Shown here piece after piece: positions 62,903 through 64,000 of a stretch of 64,000 nucleotides of DNA (position 1 is its first letter; each line of letters opens with the position of its first letter). The DNA comes from Dehalococcoidia bacterium (GTDB lineage Bacteria; Chloroflexota; Dehalococcoidia; DSTF01; JACRBR01), in NCBI GenBank assembly GCA_040902535.1, contig JBBDXD010000009.1, positions 104,292-168,291 on the forward strand, read 5' to 3'. The position numbers and the translations under genes are program-made. Under the pieces are notes generated by a model that saw only the letters and a program-made list of their open reading frames with translations, did not search any database and was not told the DNA's origin.

Positions 62903-64000
62903 TTACTCGACCATCAGCGCGCGGTCGATGGCCTCGCGGTGCTCGGGGTAGCGGGCGCCGAATGCGCGCACGAGTCCGAAGCAGCCGCTGATCATCATGT
63001 CGCCGTGTGGCGCCGCGAAGTACGGCTGCAGCCGGCTGCCGCGAAGCTTGCCCCGCTGCGGGCCCGTCACCGCGACGATATCCGCGTCACCGCTCGACGG
63101 CTCGCCGTCGGCGTAGAAGACGCCATGGCCCTTCGTATCGAACACTTCCTGGTGCGCCAGCGTGCCATCGAGCAGGCGCTCGCTGAAGTCTTCGATCTGC
63201 TCGCGCGACATCTCTCCCGTGTGATGCTCGTACAGGCTGATGATTCGCGTCCCCTGCAGGTGAAACGCCAGCGCGTGCATGTTACCCAGGTTCAGCACGA
63301 GCTGGGTCGCCGCGCGCGCCACCGCCGGGTCCTGCAGCGCGCCGAGCGCCGCTGCCGGCCCGGTATCGAGGAAGACGATCGGCGTCGCGACGTCCTGGCG
63401 CCGGGCGCCTTCGACCATCGTGCGGGCGCGCGTGAGATAGTCGGGCAGTTCGTCGTAAAGATACGCGAACTGCTGCAGATCGTTCCTCTCGCCGACGACG
63501 CGCTTCAAGTGGTCGAAGCGAAAGAGCCGGTCGGAGTAGTCCGGCGGCGACGCCCCGTGATCGAGGCACGCGAGCGCCATCCCGTCGACGTGCGGTGACA
63601 CGTCGAACGCGGCGAACGCCGCGCGGATCGCTTCGAGATCGAGGTCGCGCAGCTCGACGCGCGTGACGCCGTCGAGCGCGGCCGCCTCATCGTCGGAAAC
63701 GACGCGTACGCCCATCTGCTCGACCTGCGTTAGATCGTCGTCGAAGGTCTGCGCGGCTTCGGGTGTCGCAAAAGCGGCGCCGCCGGCTCGCAGATGATCT
63801 TCGAGCGCCCAGTGACAGGGGCCGCCGCCCTGGATCACGCCCGTCAGCAGGAGCGGACGCTTGGCCGCAGTGGCCTGTCGGATGCGCCCCGCGGCGATCT
63901 GCGTCGCGCTCGGCATGACGAGCTTGATGCTGTTCTCGACGGGGGCGTCGGAGTCGAAGAGCAGGATGTCCTGCGTGCCGGTGCCCATGTCGATGGCGAG
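62903..64000 (-). CDS. DUF1786 family protein, N-terminus cut by window end
   Basis: At least 365 residues. The frame stays open to base 64000, reading LAIDMGTGTQDILLFD, so the start lies beyond the window. The Gly-rich N-terminus and GDMMISGCFGLVRAF near the end fit the DUF1786 family, an ASKHA-like fold sometimes listed with pyruvate-formate-lyase-activating proteins. Function unknown. It lies upstream of tRNA-Ser on the same strand. Confidence 0.8.
   Translation of the reverse strand, partial: LAIDMGTGTQDILLFDSDAPVENSIKLVMPSATQIAAGRIRQATAAKRPLLLTGVIQGGGPCHWALEDHLRAGGAAFATPEAAQTFDDDLTQVEQMGVRVVSDDEAAALDGVTRVELRDLDLEAIRAAFAAFDVSPHVDGMALACLDHGASPPDYSDRLFRFDHLKRVVGERNDLQQFAYLYDELPDYLTRARTMVEGARRQDVATPIVFLDTGPAAALGALQDPAVARAATQLVLNLGNMHALAFHLQGTRIISLYEHHTGEMSREQIEDFSERLLDGTLAHQEVFDTKGHGVFYADGEPSSGDADIVAVTGPQRGKLRGSRLQPYFAAPHGDMMISGCFGLVRAFGARYPEHREAIDRALMVE

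Overview
The window is GC-rich, densely coded bacterial chromosome made almost entirely of housekeeping genes. Gene content and style suggest a member of the Chloroflexota, probably Dehalococcoidia-like: a bifunctional-nuclease (BFN) protein, a DUF951 zinc-ribbon protein next to pyrF, a DUF1786 protein, an RpoC with long insertions, and frequent GTG/TTG starts. The lineage is an inference from gene content, not a measured placement. No rRNA, prophage, CRISPR array or classical insertion sequence is visible; there is one tRNA-Ser(TGA). Layout. 1-7 kb: topA start (cut by the window edge) and dprA, a lipoprotein, a GT-C glycosyltransferase, a CNNM/CBS protein and glmU. 7-16 kb: alaS, ruvX, mltG and a shikimate cluster (aroE, an unknown membrane-anchored protein, aroC, aroK, aroB). 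16-25.4 kb: two small charged proteins, tsaD, an MFS exporter, asd-dapA-hicB-like, a ferritin-like/VIT1 iron transporter, a VapBC-type toxin-antitoxin pair, a short SppA and a retropepsin-like protein. 25.7-34.3 kb: rpoB-rpoC behind a consensus promoter and ahead of a strong terminator. 34.3-42.3 kb: a GAF/degenerate-GGDEF protein, trxA-trxB divergent from a CsoR-type repressor, DinB, two frameshifted genes, a beta-propeller lipoprotein and a membrane protein. 42.3-50.2 kb: a complete F1Fo ATP synthase operon on the minus strand (atpZ-B-E-F-H-A-G-D-C). 50.3-56.7 kb: a MerR-led operon, BFN, and murI-pyrF-DUF951-MFS-MFS. 56.7-64 kb: a methyltransferase, the trp genes trpD-trpC-(P-loop kinase)-trpF-trpB, a conserved unknown, tRNA-Ser and a DUF1786 protein that runs off the end. 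The most unusual feature is a family of intergenic arrays built from 7-base units. One pair, in inverted orientation, encloses a 23S-rRNA-IVP-type four-helix-bundle gene between atpH and atpA. The whole 493-bp block looks like a small mobile element that entered the ATP synthase operon without breaking it. Related arrays without the gene occur at 21.5, 37.4, 41.3, 42.2, 45.2 and 61.9 kb. Four of the arrays start in or directly against the stop codon of the preceding gene, and two others are gene-less hairpins with position-matched arms, like MITE derivatives. A second recurrent signal is a -10 hexamer 5-8 bases before a start codon at about ten genes, which points to widespread leaderless mRNAs. 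A third is a CsoR-type operator placed exactly inside two overlapping divergent promoters, linking a Cu(I)/thiol-sensor-like repressor to the thioredoxin system.
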